A stretch of 64,000 bases of DNA from assembly GCF_920984675.1 (NCBI RefSeq), contig NZ_CAKLBV010000006.1:1-64000 (forward strand), written 5' to 3'. Shown piece by piece: positions 48,623 to 56,760 of this stretch. Position 1 is the first letter of the stretch; every line of letters begins with the position of its first letter. The translations under genes and the position numbers were made by a program. Source of the DNA: Methylobacterium sp. Leaf118. GTDB lineage: Bacteria > Pseudomonadota > Alphaproteobacteria > Rhizobiales > Beijerinckiaceae. The notes under the pieces are model-generated. The model was given only the letters and a program-made list of their open reading frames with translations. It had not been told where the DNA came from and searched no databases.

Positions 48623-49466
48623 GAGAGCCTGTTTGACTACGTTGCGCAGTCCTGGGGTCGGTGATAGGTGCGCAGCAAGCGGTTGCAATTCGCGATGCTG
48701 ACAGCATCTTCGGCGGCCGCCGGGCTCTGCTCCCAATGCCGGGTCAGGCGGCGGTAACGCGTGGTCAGCGTGCCGAAGGTCGCTTCGATGCGCCAGCGAA
48801 GCGGCAAGGGCTCGAAGCCTTTGATCTCGGGTGGGCGGGTCGAGACCTGAAACGTCGAGGCCCTGACGCGCGGCGGCTTCGTCCATGCGTGCGCCGATGT
48901 AGATGCCCATCGACCTTCACCCCCTCGGGTGCCCAGCCGGCCTGCGCCGCACGGTCGAACAGCCCGCCGGCCGTCTGGGTGTCGTGCACGTTGGCGGCCG
49001 TAACGAGCGCCGCCAGAACGAAGCCGTGCGAGCAGGTCGGCACGTGGTGCCTGATGCCCCGGACCTTCTTCTTGCCATCCGTCCCACGCACCCCGGCCTG
49101 CGGACCCGACACCACGCTCTGTGAGTCCAGGATCGCAGTCTTGGGTTCGGCGGGACGCCCGCGCTTCTGTCGCACCGCCCGCGTCGGCAGGGCAGCGATC
49201 TCCGACCAGTGCCCGTCGGCGCGGAAGCGGTCATGCCACGTACGCGCGGTCTCTTACGGACCCAAGTCCGTCGGCAGGTAGCGCCAGGGGCAGCCTGTCT
49301 TCTCCAGGGACCGGCAGGCGTTCACCATCTCCCGCAGGTCCCCCGCCAGCAGATCGTCGCAGGCCAGCAAAGGCGCGACCGTTGCCCATTCTGCATCCGT
49401 CCTCATCGGCTTTTCCTTCCGAACCCAACGCGCGAAAGCACCCCCCTGGTTAAACAGGCTGTCTAA
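48623..49466. mobile_element. IS5-type insertion sequence, decayed
   Basis: About 840 bp bounded by imperfect inverted repeats: GAGAGCCTGTTTGACTA at 48623 and, on the other strand, GACAGCCTGTTTAACCA ending at about 49463. Ends and size fit the IS427-like group of IS5. It contains one transposase gene on the minus strand, broken by one stop codon and two frameshifts. A clean target duplication is not visible. Confidence 0.75.
48637..49406 (-). pseudogene. IS5-family transposase, broken
   Basis: Reads RTDAEWATVAPLLA... from the ATG at 49406, then meets TAA (49256-49254) where a tyrosine of the usual LPPYETVRTWH motif is expected. It continues in frame through WSEIAALPTR and TAILDSQSV (first DDE Asp). 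Two +1 insertions follow: an extra base in the CCC run at 48906-48908 and in the AAA run at 48850-48852. After them the frame recovers EIKGFEPLPLRWRIEATFGTL...NRLL and ends at TAG 48637. Removing both inserted bases gives 256 codons. Cannot make a transposase. Confidence 0.85.
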
Positions 49467-49475
49467 TCCGCCGTC

Positions 49476-49979
49476 CTATTTCGGTAGTGGCCCGAGGATC
49501 GCCAAGTTGTGCCGTTCGGCTGCCGCCACCAAGAACGCCATATCGGGAGCGGCCGGCGGAGCATCGCTCGGCACGCTCGCCTCGGCGATAAAGTCAGCAA
49601 AATCGCTTCCCGTCGTCATCAGCAGGATTCTCGCCGGGCCTTCTCCTTCTATACGAAATCCATGCGGAATAGCGCGCGGACCGAAGGCGAAGTCCCCGGC
49701 CTGAAGCAAGGTTCTGCCACCCTCCAGGATCACCGACATCTGTCCTTCGATGACGTAGAACGACTCGTCTTCAGAATGATGCATATGCCACGGCGACTCG
49801 AAGCCGGCCGGGATGATCTGCTCGATCAGGCTGAAATGACCGCCGGTCAGTTCCCGACCAGCCTTGATCCAGGTCGGCAGGCCGAGAAACCGGCGTTCCT
49901 CGACACGCGGTGTGACGTTCGTGGCAGTGGGCGCAGTCAGGTTCACGGCGCGATCCTCGATGGACAATTGGCTCATCAT
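49476..49979 (-). CDS. Cupin-domain protein
   Basis: 167 residues from the ATG at 49979. A single cupin: GFESPWHMHHSEDESFYVIEGQM is motif 1 with metal-ligand-type His, His and Glu, and GDFAFGPRAIPHGFRIEGEG is motif 2 with the last His. Resembles small quercetinase- or pirin-like dioxygenases; substrate unknown. Divergent from a TetR regulator with 49 bp between, so probably its target. Confidence 0.82.
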   Translation of the reverse strand: MMSQLSIEDRAVNLTAPTATNVTPRVEERRFLGLPTWIKAGRELTGGHFSLIEQIIPAGFESPWHMHHSEDESFYVIEGQMSVILEGGRTLLQAGDFAFGPRAIPHGFRIEGEGPARILLMTTGSDFADFIAEASVPSDAPPAAPDMAFLVAAAERHNLAILGPLPK

Positions 49980-49992
49980 GAGGCAATTTAGC

Positions 49993-50013
49993 GGAACATA
50001 GATTCCACGGAAT
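49993..50013. promoter_or_regulatory. Candidate TetR operator between cupin gene and tetR
   Basis: GGAACATAGATTCC and ATTCC-AC-GGAAT overlap within 21 bp in the 49-bp divergent gap. ATTCCACGGAAT is a perfect 5-2-5 palindrome. The position over both promoters and the adjacent regulator make this the likely binding site. Confidence 0.5.
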
Positions 50014-50028
50014 ATCTCTATCGTCAAT

Positions 50029-50640
50029 ATGGAAGATCGAACAAACCGCCGCGCCTATCGCATGAAGGAGCGCGCAAAGACCCAGGACGACACCCGCGAG
50101 CGCATTGTTGCCGCGACGATGCTGCTGCACGATGAGCAGGGCGTCGCCGGAACGTCTTTCGTCGACGTCGCCAAGCGCGCCGGCATCGGTGCGGCGACGG
50201 TCTACAGGCATTTTCCCAATCTGGGGTCCTTGGTCGCGGCCTGCGGTGCCCATGTCTGGCAGGAGATGGCACCGCCGATCCCTGAACGGGCACCGGTGAT
50301 CTTCGAGGGACTCGACCGGTTCGAGGATCGCCTGCAGCGCCTTGTCGATGAACTGGACGATTTTTATCGGCGCGGTGCGCTCCGCCTCAAAAGGGCATAT
50401 GCCGATCGGCATCTCATCCCGGAACTGGACCAATTTCTGCGGGCCGTGGAGGCGGGCGTTGCGGCCCTGGTCCGCGAGGCGTTGAAGAACGAGGCCATGT
50501 CGGGCACTGCTCTTCAGCTTGTGCTTGCGTTGACGGATTTCCCGGTTTGGGGTTCGATGCAACGAATAGAGTGTGATGACTTGGAGCGACGACTCCTTGT
50601 CACGAGGCTCCTCCGATGCGCCATCATCTCGGCGGGATAA
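50029..50640 (+). CDS. TetR-family transcriptional regulator
   Basis: 203 residues from the ATG at 50029. N-terminal TetR HTH (TRERIVAATMLLHDEQGVAGTSFVDVAKRAGIGAATVYRHFPN, about 22-66), with a helical ligand domain after it. Divergent from the cupin gene. Codon use is less GC-biased than the core genes on the left, in keeping with an acquired origin. Confidence 0.88.
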   Translation: MEDRTNRRAYRMKERAKTQDDTRERIVAATMLLHDEQGVAGTSFVDVAKRAGIGAATVYRHFPNLGSLVAACGAHVWQEMAPPIPERAPVIFEGLDRFEDRLQRLVDELDDFYRRGALRLKRAYADRHLIPELDQFLRAVEAGVAALVREALKNEAMSGTALQLVLALTDFPVWGSMQRIECDDLERRLLVTRLLRCAIISAG

Positions 50641-50978
50641 CCCGCTCATGTCTACGGTTCATGTATCCGTAGATGCCGCGACTGAGGGGGCTCCCGAAGA
50701 AGGCAAACCCGGTCGTGAGCGTCGAACGCCTTCTTACGGGTGTCGCGTGAATATCCGCAGCGAAACCAGCTTTTTTTGCGACCTGCCGATATGACGGCGC
50801 AAACCTGCCGCCAAATGCTCGATATCGTCGTGGTTGGATACCCAAATCTCCCCGGAAACCGCCGATTGCCGCATAGGCTTGAGTATCCGCACAATTGTGA
50901 GAGGCTTATCATTAAATTATAGTGCTCATCATCATCGGGCGCGGCCCGCCAGCTTCAACTCAAAGACCGAGAGGCCGT
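50641..50978. other. Gene-free gap before the IS630 element
   Basis: 338 bp between tetR and the IS630 left end. Lower GC than the core region; several short frames exist on both strands but none resembles a known protein or has a good ribosome site. Possibly debris of an older element. Confidence 0.45.
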
Positions 50979-50979
50979 A

Positions 50980-52144
50980 ATACCAACCCTCTCCGATCGG
51001 GACTCACGGGGTAGCCTCGGCGTCCGAGGGGTGATTCTATCTTCGGGTTTGGAGCCTGAGGAGGATGTCATGGCTGCTCCTGTGCCGCTGCGGCCGGACT
51101 TCGACGCCGAGGGCCTGCGCGCCTTGGCCAAGGGCGCGCGCGATCCCGCCCAGACCCGGCGCCTGCTGGTGCTGTCGGCGATCGACGCGGGCGGTTCGCG
51201 CTCGGCCGCGGCCGCGCTCGGCGGGGTCGGGCTCCAGACTGTGCGGGACCGGGTGATGGCCTTCAACGCATGCGGCCCCGACGGGCTGATCGATGGCAAG
51301 GCCCCTGGCGCCCGCCCGCGCCTGGACGCCGAGCGGCGGGAGGCGCTGCGCGCGTTGGTCGAGCAGGGCCCAATGCCGGCCGCGCACGGGGTGGTCCGCT
51401 GGCGGCTGATCGATCTGGCCCAGATCCTGTTCGAAGATCACGGCGTGTCGGTGTCCGAGCAGACCTTGAGCCGGGTGTTGCGGGGCATGGGCTATCGGAC
51501 GCCCTCGGCCCGCCCGCGCCATCACGCCCAGGCCCCGGACGCCATCCCGGCTTTGAAAAAGCTTTCCCCGCCCGCTGGGCGGAGATCGCGCAGGCTGTCG
51601 GCGGCAAGCCAATAGAGGTCTGGTTCGCTGACGAGGCCCGCGTCGGCCAGAAGAACACGATCGTCCGGCGCTGGGCCAAGCGCGGCACGCGCCCCTCGGC
51701 CCCGAAGGACCAGCGCACCGCCTCCGCCTTCATCTTCGGCGCGATCTGCCCGGCACGGGGCACGGGCGCCGGTCTCGTCATGTCCCACTGAACCACCGAG
51801 GCGATGGGCCTGCATTTGGCCGAGATCGCCCAGGCCGTTGCCCCCGGCGCACACGCCGTCCTGCCGCTCGATCAGGCCGGCTGGCACACGACGAAGAAAC
51901 GCGCGGTGCCCGCCAACATCACGCGGCTGTCGCTGCTGGCCCGCTCCCCCGACCTCAACCCGGTCGAGAACCTCCGGCAGTTCCTGCGCGACAACTGGCT
52001 CGGCAACCACATCTTCAAATCCTACGCCGACATCCTCGATCACTGCTGCGACGCTTGGAACACCCTCATCGACCGACCCTGGCGCATCATGTGCATCGGA
52101 CACCGAGACTGGGCACATGTGTTCTGATCGATCAGAATTGGTTT
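50980..52144. mobile_element. IS630-type insertion sequence
   Basis: About 1165 bp. The ends form an imperfect inverted repeat: left 50980-51003 (ATACCAACCC...CGATCGGGAC) and right 52121-52144, complementary at ACCAA, CGATC and the final AC. A TA precedes the left end (50978-50979), as expected for IS630 targets, but none is seen at the right. Contains a two-frame transposase gene. Confidence 0.75.
51070..52127 (+). pseudogene. IS630-family transposase, frameshifted and with a stop codon
   Basis: The first frame (51070-51615, ATG at 51070) encodes the HTH half (SRSAAAALGGVGLQTVRDRV). The second frame (-1, entered around GAAAAAGC at 51555-51562) encodes the catalytic half: VWFADEARVGQKNTIVRRWA, VLPLDQAGWHTTKK and LSLLARSPDLNPVENL (the three DDE positions). 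The -1 shift at an A-run may be programmed, as in some IS630 elements. A TGA at 51789-51791, where such proteins usually have Cys in an LVM-x-x-CNTEAM-type motif, is a true nonsense mutation. Confidence 0.82.
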
Positions 52145-52411
52145 GAGCCCCGGGGAATATCGTGCAGATGTCGTGCATGAGCCTGCCCTGGCTCGACCTG
52201 ACCGGCTGGCTTTGGACCGTGCTGATGGAGTGGATCAGCCAGGACCGAAGGGGTCGGACTTGTGGCGAGGCCACATCCCCCAGAAACGCTCGCCATCCGT
52301 CGATGCGACCCCAATCCCAACGATGTCAGCAGCAAGGGCTGGCCCTTGTATGCCAACCTCCGCATACCATCTCAGGACCATCCAACCGGATGGTCTGAGG
52401 ATGGCGCAAAG

Positions 52412-52831
52412 ATGGCAGGTGACGTTCCAGACCCCCGACCCAAAGTGCCCGAGAGCGAGAAGCTGACGATCAACCTCGGCTTCGTCGATCTCGGCCGCAT
52501 CGATCTGCTGGTCCGCGACGGCTTCTATGCCAATCGCGCCGACTTCATCCGAACGGCCGTGCGCAATCAGCTCGACCGTCAGGGCGATGCCGTGACGCAG
52601 TCCTTGGCCCGTAAGAAACTGAGCCTCGGCCTCTCTCACTACACCCGGCAGGATCTGGAGGCGGCGAGAGACGCTGGCACCCCGCTCCAGATCCAGGTTC
52701 TCGGCCTCGTCAGCATCGCCCCTGATGTGACGCCGGAACTCGCCCGTGCCGCCATCGCGTCCGTGCAAGTGCTCGGCGCCTTCCACGCCAGACCGGCGGT
52801 CAAGGCAGCCTTGGCTGACCGGACGGCCTGA
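52412..52831 (+). CDS. Ribbon-helix-helix type regulator
   Basis: 139 residues from the ATG at 52412. The N-terminal half (EKLTINLGFVDLGRIDLLVRDG...NRADFIRTAVRNQLDRQ) fits a CopG/Arc-like ribbon-helix-helix; the C-terminal half (TPLQIQVLGLVSIAPDVTPELA) is a small unknown domain. Upstream (52145-52411) I see no gene. It precedes the PHB-depolymerase-type gene by 75 bp; this pairing recurs in Methylobacterium-like genomes as far as I recall. Confidence 0.75.
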   Translation: MAGDVPDPRPKVPESEKLTINLGFVDLGRIDLLVRDGFYANRADFIRTAVRNQLDRQGDAVTQSLARKKLSLGLSHYTRQDLEAARDAGTPLQIQVLGLVSIAPDVTPELARAAIASVQVLGAFHARPAVKAALADRTA

Positions 52832-52906
52832 TCGTTCGCCCCGACCCATCCGCGGTGCGGCCAGCCTTTCCGCGCCGACCCATCGACCTCATCCAGGATC
52901 ATCACC

Positions 52907-54166
52907 ATGAACGCGTTCTCCCACATCGATATGGGCGAGGTGACCCGTCTCACCCGCGCCGGCCAACTCGCGGAAGCCATGGCCCTTCTTCAAGGGCGCC
53001 CGCCCTCCGCCGAGCCGCAGGCGGACGCCCGGGAGGGAGCGCCGCGCAAGGACGGCCGCACCGCACGACCGTGGTCGATCATCGACATGGTCGCCCCTCG
53101 GACCCCGGGCGGAGCGTGGACCGCAACGAGCCTCGGCGAGGGGACGGTGGGCGAAACACCCGCTGACAGGACCGGTGCCTCGGAAAGGCAGGGGCTCGCC
53201 GAGACCCTGCGGTCCCTCCGTGAGCGCTTTCCCAAAATGGGCTCGATCTCTGGCCTGGGGGACGGCTTCGGATCGCCTCAGCGATCTCCGGTCACGGTAC
53301 CCGATGGGGCTCGCTACGAGGAGCGGACATTCTCTGGCGCGGCGGGCAGCAGGACGTACAAGATCTATGTCCCGAGCGGTTATCGCGGCCAGGCCCTTCC
53401 GCTCGTTGTCATGCTGCACGGCTGCACCCAGTCGCCCGATGACTTCGCGTCCGGGACGCGGATGAACGAGCTTGCCGAAGAGCACACCTTCTTGGTGGCC
53501 TATCCCGCCCAGCCTCAGTCGGCCAACATGCAGAGGTGCTGGAACTGGTTCAATGCTGCCGATCAGCAGCGCGATTCGGGCGAGCCGTCGCTGATCGCGG
53601 GCATTGCTCGTGACGTCATCCGCGAGTTCTCGGCCGACCCGAGGCGGGTCTACGCGGCGGGGCTGTCGGCCGGCGGCGCGGCCGCCGCGATCATGGCGGC
53701 GACCTACCCTGATCTCTTCGCGGCCATCGGCGTCCACTCGGGACTTCCCTATGGGGCCGCCAGGGACATGCCGTCCGCCTTCGCTGCCATGAACGGCGGC
53801 GGGACGGCCCCGCTGCGGGGATCGCACGAATTGGTCCCAACCATCGTCTTCCACGGTGATGCGGATCGCACCGTCAACTCGGCCAACGGCGACCGGATCA
53901 TCGCACAGGCCGGGCTGGAGGGAGCGTCCGGGACGGTCGTCACCCACGGGGAGAGCCCGGGTGGCACCGCCTACACCCGCAGCGTCCAGTCCGACCGTTC
54001 GGGCCGAGAGGTTCTGGAACAGTGGGTCCTCCATGGGGCGGGCCATGCCTGGTCCGGCGGAAGCCCGAACGGCACCTACACGGATCCGCGCGGTCCCGAT
54101 GCCAGCCGCGAGATGGTGCGCTTCTTCCTGGCTCATGCAGGCCGAAGCGATCCGACACAGCATTGA
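52907..54166 (+). CDS. PHB-depolymerase-family esterase
   Basis: 419 residues. The N-terminal ~100 residues are a family-specific leader (DMGEVTRLTRAGQLAEAMALL...) with no signal peptide, so it acts inside the cell. The alpha/beta hydrolase domain follows: YVPSGYRGQALPLVVMLHGCTQ (oxyanion hole), nucleophile Ser254 in GLSAGG, Asp318/Asp320 in HGDADRTV and His380 in GAGHAWSGG. Matches the esterase PHB-depolymerase family; native PHB granules or short polyesters are possible substrates. Likely controlled by the upstream RHH protein. Confidence 0.88.
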   Translation: MNAFSHIDMGEVTRLTRAGQLAEAMALLQGRPPSAEPQADAREGAPRKDGRTARPWSIIDMVAPRTPGGAWTATSLGEGTVGETPADRTGASERQGLAETLRSLRERFPKMGSISGLGDGFGSPQRSPVTVPDGARYEERTFSGAAGSRTYKIYVPSGYRGQALPLVVMLHGCTQSPDDFASGTRMNELAEEHTFLVAYPAQPQSANMQRCWNWFNAADQQRDSGEPSLIAGIARDVIREFSADPRRVYAAGLSAGGAAAAIMAATYPDLFAAIGVHSGLPYGAARDMPSAFAAMNGGGTAPLRGSHELVPTIVFHGDADRTVNSANGDRIIAQAGLEGASGTVVTHGESPGGTAYTRSVQSDRSGREVLEQWVLHGAGHAWSGGSPNGTYTDPRGPDASREMVRFFLAHAGRSDPTQH

Positions 54167-54359
54167 GGCCAAGGCTCCCGATCCGCTTGAGACGGGAACC
54201 ACGGCAGCGCGGCTGCGAGCCCGAACGCGCGGCAGCCGCGAATGCGATCGACGGTGAGCGCCAACAGCGGACCCTCGCTCATAACCGGCGGGCGGTCCGC
54301 TCTCGATGCAGAGGGCGGCCTGATATTCGCCAGCCGTGCTCCCCCGCCCACCTTGCCGG

Positions 54360-54504
54360 CGGCAGAGGTACGAGAGGCGCTCAGCTCAGGAGCGCGATGC
54401 TCCGCGAGCAGGATCATGTAGCGGTTCGACATCCCGAGCCCGTGGACCAGGATCACGGGCAGCCGGTCTTCCGGGGCGGAATCGACCGAAGCGCGGCCAT
54501 GCAT
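54360..54504 (-). pseudogene. Alpha/beta-hydrolase gene remnant
   Basis: Minus-strand sequence reads RLPVILVHGLGMSNRYMILLAEH, a typical N-terminal HG oxyanion segment of an alpha/beta hydrolase, but then loses any resemblance within ~15 residues. No catalytic Ser, Asp or His follows. The rest of the gene has been deleted or scrambled. The 596 bp from 54167 to 54762 hold nothing else I can support. Confidence 0.5.
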
Positions 54505-54762
54505 GGCGAGGCCGCCGACGCGGTCGTGTCTCGCCGCGAGTCACCGAGGGCGCCCTTTCCGCCTCCGGCTCGCGTACCGTGTCGCTGCCGATCGGACCGA
54601 GGCCAGGCGGGACCGAACCCCGGCGGCCATCGCAGCGATCCACCCCTGGAACCCGTTCATCCGCCCTGCCGATGGCGCCCACCGTTATCTGGGAGATCGC
54701 TTTAACCTCCCGCTTACCCTGACCCGCCAGTTTGCCGGCCCTGATCAGCGCGAGGAGTAGGC

Positions 54763-55044
54763 ATGTCCGACACGACCGACACCGTGGGCATCGCAGGCGA
54801 CCGGATCCGCTCCATCATCGAGCGCATCGAGCGCATCGACGAGGAGATCAAGGATCTCATGGAAACCAAGAAAGAGATCTTCGGCGAGGCCAAGGGCGAG
54901 GGGCTCGACGTCAAGGTGCTCAAGGAAATCCTCAAGCTGCGCAAGCAGGACAAGGACGAGCGTGACGAGCAGGAGACGCTGCTCGACCTCTATCTGCGTG
55001 CAATGGATGCGCCGTCGCCCGCGCCCGTCGCCCAGGCAGCCTAA
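54763..55044 (+). CDS. gapR: GapR-family (DUF2312) nucleoid-associated protein
   Basis: 93 residues with GAGGAG 5 bases before the ATG. Core DRIRSIIERIERIDEEIKDL, EIFGEAKGEGLDVKVLKEIL, KLRKQDKDERDEQETLLDLY is a clear GapR match (long helix, then the DNA-clamp region). In Caulobacter, GapR binds overtwisted DNA ahead of polymerases and stimulates topoisomerases. This copy sits in the accessory region with an extra Pro/Ala tail (PSPAPVAQAA), so it is probably a paralogue rather than the essential chromosomal copy. Confidence 0.9.
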   Translation: MSDTTDTVGIAGDRIRSIIERIERIDEEIKDLMETKKEIFGEAKGEGLDVKVLKEILKLRKQDKDERDEQETLLDLYLRAMDAPSPAPVAQAA

Positions 55045-55188
55045 TCGACAGCCCCGCCACCGGGCCACGTTCATCGGGCCCGGTGCGCAAACAAGCACGA
55101 CATCGCGGGCGCTGAGCGTCGATCAGGGGCCCGGCATCAGTCGCCCGCTTCGGCATGCGCAACGCTGCATCCACCGTCTCGGCCGCGA

Positions 55189-55926
55189 TCAGGCGGTCGC
55201 AGGCCCCCGAGCCGAAGGTCCATCGGCCAGACGGCGGAGAGCGTTCGCGATGCGTGCGATCAACCGTGACAGCGGAGACCGCCAGAGACCGTATCCGTCG
55301 TCGCAGAGCGGGTCGTTGACGACGGGGCTGCCATCCTGGCCGACGAGGACGTTTCCGACATTCGGATCGAGCGCACGGGGAGAGACGGCGCGCAGCGTCG
55401 CCACATAAGCCTCGTACCCCGGCCACGAAGCCCTGAAATCTTCGCGTATCCCGTCGAAGCTCGGATGATTGACGAAGGGCTCGTAGGCCGGCCATTCCGC
55501 CTTGAAGCGCTGGCGGACGCCCTCGTCCATCGCCACCCCGGGATGGTCTGCAAGGACGGCGTGAGCGTAGGCCAACCACCACGTGTCCGGCCTCGGATTC
55601 GTCAAGCGCGCGCCCACCGTCATCAACGCACCGCAGCGGCTCACGGACAGGTCGTGGACACGCGGCGCATGCGGCCCATTGGAACCCCGGAAGCCCTTGC
55701 GGAGAAGAGCCGCGTAATCGCCGAAGCCATCGGCCTTGCGAGCGAGGCGCACGATGACGTCCGGGTGGTCCGGATGGGCGTGGACGGAGCCGTGATAGCC
55801 ATAGCCGATCTCGGCCCAGCCGGTGGCGAGCAGCGACGCATGGGCCCCGGCGGCCGAGCGTTCGACGATGCCCAGAGCGGCGAGCGACGGCCCGGACGTC
55901 GGAACCCGGTTTGCGAATCGCAGCAT
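55189..55926 (-). CDS. Divergent protein-kinase-like (APH-type) protein
   Basis: 245 residues from the ATG at 55926; AAGGAG lies 8 bases upstream. Kinase-fold features: GYGYHGSVHAHP (Gly-rich loop-like), VIVRLARKADGF (VAVK-like strand; candidate Arg/Lys), and LDPNVGNVLVGQDGSPVVNDPL, which resembles the catalytic D-x4-N plus metal-binding segment of aminoglycoside-type kinases, with NDP in place of DFG. Substrate unknown. Convergent with gapR. No antibiotic link can be claimed. Confidence 0.6.
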   Translation of the reverse strand: MLRFANRVPTSGPSLAALGIVERSAAGAHASLLATGWAEIGYGYHGSVHAHPDHPDVIVRLARKADGFGDYAALLRKGFRGSNGPHAPRVHDLSVSRCGALMTVGARLTNPRPDTWWLAYAHAVLADHPGVAMDEGVRQRFKAEWPAYEPFVNHPSFDGIREDFRASWPGYEAYVATLRAVSPRALDPNVGNVLVGQDGSPVVNDPLCDDGYGLWRSPLSRLIARIANALRRLADGPSARGPATA

Positions 55927-56175
55927 TGCCGTCACTCCTTCCTGCCGAGCAGTGGACCGACGCGACACACACTCTGACGCTGCAAGGCAGGGTCAGAAGA
56001 AATGGCCGAACGGGCGGGTCCGGCGATGGTCTCGAAGACCCTGTCGATGTCGGGAGCAGAGTGACGCGACTGTCACACCACCGTCATCGAATGACGCGAG
56101 GTCGCGGAAAGTTCAAGTGCTACGAAAGCGTAAACCGATGAATGCCTGGCATGCGCTGTCCTGACGCATGAAGCG

Positions 56176-56760
56176 TCAAGGATTTGTCGTCCTCGCCAGA
56201 AGTCGTCGGGCAAGGATGTCCTCGGCGTCACCCAGGCCATGCTCCGCATCGGGCCGGACATGCCGCCCCGCATGGGCGGGGCCGACCTCGACATCGTCGA
56301 GGACGACGTAGTGGGTGATGCGGTTGCGGATCGCGTGCTCGGCGATCTCGTCGCCGCGCGCGGCCTGCTCGGCGGGGAGCATGGCGCCCGTCCGGGCATC
56401 GCGGCTGGCGGAGAGGATGGCCGTGCGCCAGTCGGGATGGAAGCAGTCCGTGGGCAGACCCGCCTCGACGAGAGTCGCACGGCAATCGGCGACCCGCCAC
56501 GTGGAGGAGACGACCACTCGCGCGCCGAATGCTCGCACCAGGGCGGCGACACGGGCGACCTGGGCCGGGTTCAGCCTGTCCTTGCCCGCCCGCCGCTGAT
56601 AGCCAACGGTGGTCACGACGCCGTCGACGTCGAGATAGATCGTCGGCCGTGCCGTCCCTCCGTGCTCGTCCAAGAAGCCGACCCCGTTCCCGTGCGGCCA
56701 CCCCGCATCCGCCGCCGCACGGCTACAGCGCGGCAACTCAGCCGTCCAGCGACGGTTCAT
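56176..56760 (-). CDS. HAD-like hydrolase of the RNA-repair (HAD_SAK) type
   Basis: 194 residues. The ATG at 56760 overlaps the stop of the upstream MFS fragment (ATGA). Motif I is YLDVDGVV (Asp44 and Asp46), motif II VVVSSTWR, and the late acidic motif YVVLDDVEV. The short cap and SSTWR are typical of the HAD domain found in 'Swiss army knife' RNA-repair proteins, here as a stand-alone protein. Substrate unknown; phosphate hydrolysis on RNA or nucleotides is the best guess. Confidence 0.7.
   Translation of the reverse strand: MNRRWTAELPRCSRAAADAGWPHGNGVGFLDEHGGTARPTIYLDVDGVVTTVGYQRRAGKDRLNPAQVARVAALVRAFGARVVVSSTWRVADCRATLVEAGLPTDCFHPDWRTAILSASRDARTGAMLPAEQAARGDEIAEHAIRNRITHYVVLDDVEVGPAHAGRHVRPDAEHGLGDAEDILARRLLARTTNP

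Noticed and set aside
52162-52398. Short plus-strand frame between the IS630 end and the RHH gene
   Set aside because: No ribosome site, no similarity to a known family, and a codon pattern unlike neighbouring genes.
55465-55977. Plus-strand frame opposite the kinase-like gene
   Set aside because: The minus-strand gene has a strong ribosome site and fold-like motifs; the plus frame has neither.
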